A stretch of 10,146 bases of DNA from Flavobacterium psychrophilum (GTDB lineage Bacteria; Bacteroidota; Bacteroidia; Flavobacteriales; Flavobacteriaceae). The stretch covers positions 1-10,146 of the forward strand of contig DYPB01000076.1 in NCBI GenBank assembly GCA_020720185.1, in the 5' to 3' direction. Within the stretch, counting starts at the first letter, position 1. Each line of letters starts with the position of its first letter. Below, piece by piece: positions 7,677 through 10,146 of the stretch. A program made the position numbers and the translations under genes. The notes beneath the pieces are model-generated. The model worked only from the letters and a program-made list of their open reading frames with translations, was not told where the DNA came from and did no database searches.

Positions 7677-7740
7677 TGGGAAAAAGATGGCAAAATAAAA
7701 CAAAAAGAGCATCAGTAAAAAAAATAAATTTACAAAAAAA

Positions 7741-7759
7741 CTAATTTATAGAACCAACC
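7741..7759 (-). repeat. Right terminal inverted repeat of the MITE-like element
   Basis: Read on the minus strand, this is GGTTGGTTCTATAAATTAG, matching the left terminus at 18 of 19 bases. It is followed by the second GTAT copy, whose last three bases form the start of the Fnr-type palindrome at 7761-7776. Confidence 0.8.
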
Positions 7760-7760
7760 G

Positions 7761-7776
7761 TATGATAATTATCATA
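7761..7776. promoter_or_regulatory. Fnr-type operator upstream of the Crp/Fnr regulator gene
   Basis: TATGATAATTATCATA is a perfect 16-bp palindrome containing TGAT-N4-ATCA, the Fnr-type consensus. It lies 36 bases before the regulator ATG, which points to autoregulation. If the weak -7 element TATTTTTA at 7800-7807 is used, its centre is at -43.5 (activation-like). If TAATTTTA at 7784-7791 is used, it is near -27.5 (repression-like). Its left edge overlaps the target duplication of the adjacent element. Confidence 0.65.
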
Positions 7777-7812
7777 TTTTAGGTAATTTTACACTCAAAT
7801 ATTTTTATTATT

Positions 7813-8496
7813 ATGAGTAAATGTGATCAATGTATTATTAGAGAGATTAGTTCTCTGAAAGCACTCAGTAAAGAAGAGGTAATTGCAATGTCTAATTGTA
7901 AAGTCTCTAAAGTGATAAAAAAGGGAGAAGTGATTTTTAACGAAGGTGAATTTATTAATGGTATTTTTTGTATAAAAGATGGGATTTGTAAAATGACAAA
8001 ATTAAGTCCGAATGGAAAGGATCAAATTGTTAAACTAACTAAAAAAGGGGAATTATTAGGACAAAGGTCTTTAATTAGTAATGAACCAGCTAATTTAAGT
8101 GCCGTTGCACTTGAAAATATGGAAATTTGTTTTATTCCAAAGAGTGAAATTAATAGTTTTATTGATAACAACAAACAGTTTTCAATGAATGTAATGAAAA
8201 CCGTTTGTACTGATTTGAAAGATGCCGACGATTTAATGGTTAGAATGGCACAAAAATCGGTTAGGGAACGATTAGCTCATACGCTTTTGTATCTTGAAGA
8301 TACCTTTGGTACGAATGAGGATTTATCACTAAAAATTCAATTATCTAGAGATGATATTGCAGGTATGATAGGCACTGCTACAGAAAGTTGTATTAGATTA
8401 TTGTCTGAATTTAACAAATTAGGTTTAATTTTATTAAAAGGAAAATCTATTACAATTTTAAAAAAAGACAAGCTGAAACATTTAGCCCTAGATTAA
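7813..8496 (+). CDS. Crp/Fnr-family transcriptional regulator, Fnr-like
   Basis: This is a 227-residue cytoplasmic DNA-binding protein. A cyclic-nucleotide-binding-type beta roll covers about residues 20-115 (KKGEVIFNEGE, GDLLGQ-like KKGELLGQRSLI), a dimerisation helix about 118-145, and a winged helix-turn-helix about 148-220 (LSRDDIAGMIGTATESCIRLLSEF). The recognition helix has E191 and R195, aligning with the E-x-x-x-R residues of E. coli FNR that read TGA. The FNR serine position is isoleucine (I194). Cysteines C4, C7 (CDQC) and C29, plus one of C53, C59, C106 or C132, could bind an oxygen-sensitive 4Fe-4S cluster. Their spacing differs from E. coli FNR, so this is inference. Divergence from ccoI and two TGAT-N4-ATCA sites in the locus support control of cbb3 oxidase genes. 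The start is the only ATG that includes the CDQC motif. Confidence 0.92.
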   Translation: MSKCDQCIIREISSLKALSKEEVIAMSNCKVSKVIKKGEVIFNEGEFINGIFCIKDGICKMTKLSPNGKDQIVKLTKKGELLGQRSLISNEPANLSAVALENMEICFIPKSEINSFIDNNKQFSMNVMKTVCTDLKDADDLMVRMAQKSVRERLAHTLLYLEDTFGTNEDLSLKIQLSRDDIAGMIGTATESCIRLLSEFNKLGLILLKGKSITILKKDKLKHLALD

Positions 8497-8505
8497 TTTT
8501 ATCAT

Positions 8506-8544
8506 AAAAAAAGCTGTTAGCTAAAAAATCTTACGGCTTTTTTT
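8506..8544. terminator. Bidirectional intrinsic terminator between the convergent regulator and ffh genes
   Basis: A hairpin of about 15 bp begins 10 bases after the regulator stop. AAAAAAAGC (8506-8514) pairs with GCTTTTTTT (8536-8544). The stem continues inward through one G-U pair and one U-U mismatch to a 9-nt loop (8521-8529). Because the stem has A-runs on one side and T-runs on the other, either strand gives a hairpin ending in U-rich RNA. It can therefore stop both the regulator and ffh, whose stop codon is 15 bases away. Confidence 0.85.
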
Positions 8545-8558
8545 ATTCTCAATAAATA

Positions 8559-9914
8559 TTACCTCATCATAGGCATTCCGCCACCTTTCATAGCATTACC
8601 CATCATTTTCATCATGTTTTTACCTCCTGGTCCTTGCATCATCTTCATCATTTTACTCATTTGGTCAAACTGTTTCATTAACTGATTAACCTCTTCTATT
8701 TTTCGTCCAGATCCTTTTGCAATTCTGGTTTTGCGTTTCATATCAATAATTGATGGTCGGGTTCGTTCTTTTGGAGTCATTGAGTGGATAATAGCCTCGA
8801 TATACTTAAACGCATCGTCTTGAATTTCAACATCTTTCATGGCTTTTGAAGCTCCTGGAATCATTCCTACCAAGTCTTTCATATTCCCCATTTTTTTTAT
8901 CTGTTGTATTTGAGCTAAAAAATCATCAAACCCAAACTCATTTTTGGCAATTTTCTTTTGTAATTTTCGTGCTTCCTCTTCGTTAAATTGCTCTTGAGCA
9001 CGCTCCACCAAAGAAACCACATCTCCCATTCCTAAAATTCTCTCCGCCATACGATCAGGATAGAAAACATCAATAGCTTCCATCTTTTCGCCTGTTCCTA
9101 CAAATTTTATCGGTTTGTTTACCACCGATTTTATCGAAATTGCAGCTCCGCCACGGGTATCACCGTCTAATTTTGTAAGAATTACTCCATCAAAATTTAA
9201 AATATCGTTAAATGCCTTGGCTGTATTTACGGCATCTTGCCCCGTCATAGCATCAACCACAAACAAAGTTTCTTGGGGTTTAATAGCTTTATGAACATTT
9301 GCAATTTCGTTCATCATTGCCTCATCAACTGCAAGTCGCCCAGCGGTATCAACAATAACAACATTAAAAGCGTTATCTTTAGCATATTTTACAGCATTTG
9401 TTGCAATTTCAACTGGATTATTGTTGCCAATTTCAGAATAAACCTCTACATCAATCTGTTTTCCAACCACATGCAACTGATTTATTGCTGCAGGACGATA
9501 TACATCGCATGCTACCAAAAGTGGTTTTTTATTCTTTTTAGTTTTTAAAAAATTAGCCAATTTGCCCGAAAAGGTGGTTTTACCAGAACCTTGCAAACCA
9601 CTCATTAAAATTACACTCGGGTTGCCTATCAGGTTAATTCCTGCCACTTCACCACCCATCAATTCAGTCAATTCGTCTTTCACTAATTTTACCAAAAGTT
9701 GTCCTGGTTGCAAGCTCGTCAATACATTCTGACCGATAGCTTTATCCTTTACTTTGGTTGTAAAATCTTTGGCAATTTTAAAATTAACATCGGCATCAAG
9801 CAACGCTTTTCGAACTTCTTTCAGGGTTTCTGCTACATTTATTTCGGTAATTTTACCATGACCTTTCAGTATATGAAATGCCTTATCTAATTTTTCGGAT
9901 AGATTATTGAACAT
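8559..9914 (-). CDS. ffh: Ffh, signal recognition particle GTPase (SRP54)
   Basis: This 451-residue protein binds 4.5S/SRP RNA and signal sequences on nascent chains and docks with FtsY to target membrane proteins to the Sec translocon. The N domain covers residues 1 to about 88. The G domain (about 98-295) has GLQGSGKTT (106-114), DVYRPAA (137-143), DTAGR (189-193), TKLDG (247-251) and GTGEK (273-277). The methionine-rich M domain runs from about 300 to the end, with the RNA-binding helix region around SGRKIEEVNQLMKQF (402-416) and a C terminus rich in Met and Gly. Length and motifs are normal for the family. It converges with the Crp/Fnr gene across a shared terminator and has its own predicted promoter. 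It is a housekeeping gene not functionally tied to the oxidase locus, though it serves insertion of membrane proteins in general. Confidence 0.98.
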   Translation of the reverse strand: MFNNLSEKLDKAFHILKGHGKITEINVAETLKEVRKALLDADVNFKIAKDFTTKVKDKAIGQNVLTSLQPGQLLVKLVKDELTELMGGEVAGINLIGNPSVILMSGLQGSGKTTFSGKLANFLKTKKNKKPLLVACDVYRPAAINQLHVVGKQIDVEVYSEIGNNNPVEIATNAVKYAKDNAFNVVIVDTAGRLAVDEAMMNEIANVHKAIKPQETLFVVDAMTGQDAVNTAKAFNDILNFDGVILTKLDGDTRGGAAISIKSVVNKPIKFVGTGEKMEAIDVFYPDRMAERILGMGDVVSLVERAQEQFNEEEARKLQKKIAKNEFGFDDFLAQIQQIKKMGNMKDLVGMIPGASKAMKDVEIQDDAFKYIEAIIHSMTPKERTRPSIIDMKRKTRIAKGSGRKIEEVNQLMKQFDQMSKMMKMMQGPGGKNMMKMMGNAMKGGGMPMMR

Positions 9915-9937
9915 CGTAATTTAATTTTTTAAAGATG

Positions 9938-9945
9938 CAAATATA
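9938..9945 (-). promoter_or_regulatory. Predicted -7 element of the ffh promoter
   Basis: On the minus strand this reads TATATTTG, an exact TAnnTTTG match, 23 bases before the ffh ATG. A TTTTTG is present farther upstream, but its 24-base spacing is longer than usual, so the -33 element is uncertain. Confidence 0.5.
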
Positions 9946-9961
9946 ATAAAAGTTGTGGCTT

Positions 9962-10025
9962 TATAATCACAAAAATGAAATGTACATAATCAAAAATTGA
10001 AATGTACATTTTTTTTGTGATTATA
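9962..10025. repeat. Nested inverted and direct repeats upstream of ffh
   Basis: Outer arms TATAATCACAAAAA (9962-9975) and their exact complement (10012-10025) form a 14-bp inverted repeat. Inside are two 12-bp direct copies of TGAAATGTACAT (9976-9987 and 9998-10009), offset by 22 bp. Each contains the palindrome ATGTACAT, so the two copies can also pair with each other and extend the hairpin after a small bulge. Two palindromic sites about two helical turns apart suggest an operator pair. The terminus of an insertion sequence lying to the right is another possibility. No binding protein or element can be named. Confidence 0.7.
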
Positions 10026-10146
10026 GATAGTTAGAAAACTATATATGAGTAGTGTTTTTTAAATTTCAATCAAAGCCCATAACAATCAACATATTAAACC
10101 CAAATTACGCATTAGACTTCGTTATGAAAACTCAAAATGCAATAAA
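10026..10146. other. Right-edge region with no recognisable gene
   Basis: No frame of useful length exists on either strand. An ATG at 10124 begins MKTQNAI and runs off the window, so a gene starting here cannot be excluded. CATAAC (10078-10083) and GTTATG (10121-10126) form a short inverted repeat about 37 bases apart, too little to assign. Confidence 0.4.

Larger units (their letters stand above)
7578..7759. mobile_element. MITE-like non-coding insertion between ccoI and the Crp/Fnr gene
   Basis: The 182-bp segment is bounded by terminal inverted repeats. The left end (7578-7596) reads GGTGGGTTCTATAAATTAG and the right end (7741-7759), read on the other strand, is GGTTGGTTCTATAAATTAG, so 18 of 19 bases match. 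GTAT is present immediately outside each end (7574-7577 and 7760-7763), as expected of a 4-bp target duplication. The inside has no coding capacity. It contains a strong central palindrome and a tandem pair of 11-mers (7670-7680 and 7681-7691, AAAAAGATGGG/C). Small size, terminal repeats, flanking duplication and no transposase gene define a MITE. The parent insertion sequence family cannot be named from the sequence alone. Four bases of duplication is a weak signal by itself; the 19-bp terminal repeat is the strong evidence. Confidence 0.75.

Noticed and set aside
9237..9890. Plus-strand open frames antisense to ffh
   Set aside because: They are antisense shadows of the conserved G and N domains; compositions such as many Ile, Phe, Asn and Cys reflect the reverse reading.
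1..10146. CRISPR array, tRNA or rRNA genes
   Set aside because: No regularly spaced repeat set was seen, and no cloverleaf or rRNA-like segment was recognised in the few intergenic regions.

Overview
The window looks like chromosomal DNA of a Bacteroidota member, most likely a flavobacterium. It is AT-rich, every stop codon I checked is TAA, and purine-rich Shine-Dalgarno sequences are missing. Bacteroidota-type -7 elements (TAnnTTTG) precede several genes. The cytochrome oxidase genes show the Bacteroidota arrangement: fused CcoN-CcoO and a CcoP with one haem.

Positions 52-7520, all on the minus strand, hold a cbb3-type (high-affinity, microaerobic) cytochrome c oxidase locus. In transcription order it is ccoI (copper-exporting P-type ATPase), ccoS (maturation protein), ccoNO (fused catalytic and monohaem subunits), ccoQ (55-residue subunit), ccoP (c-type cytochrome subunit) and ccoG (membrane ferredoxin and proposed copper reductase). 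From ccoS to ccoP the genes are packed 2 to 17 bases apart. CcoI and CcoG supply and handle copper for the CuB site, CcoS acts in cofactor insertion, and CcoNO/Q/P form the enzyme. No ccoH is recognisable before the window ends.

Positions 7521-7812 separate ccoI from a divergent Crp/Fnr-family regulator gene (7813-8496, plus strand). Two TGAT-N4-ATCA sites, which match the Fnr-type consensus, lie in the locus: one upstream of ccoS and one upstream of the regulator. The regulator is therefore the obvious candidate to control the oxidase genes and itself. The intergenic region also contains a 182-bp element with 19-bp terminal inverted repeats (one mismatch), flanked by a GTAT duplication. It appears to be a MITE-like insertion at the edge of the Fnr site, which would have moved that site away from the ccoI promoter.

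A bidirectional hairpin terminator (8506-8544) separates the regulator from ffh (8559-9914, minus strand), the signal recognition particle GTPase, a housekeeping gene. Upstream of ffh is a 64-bp inverted/direct repeat cluster, followed by about 120 bp with no recognisable gene up to the right edge.
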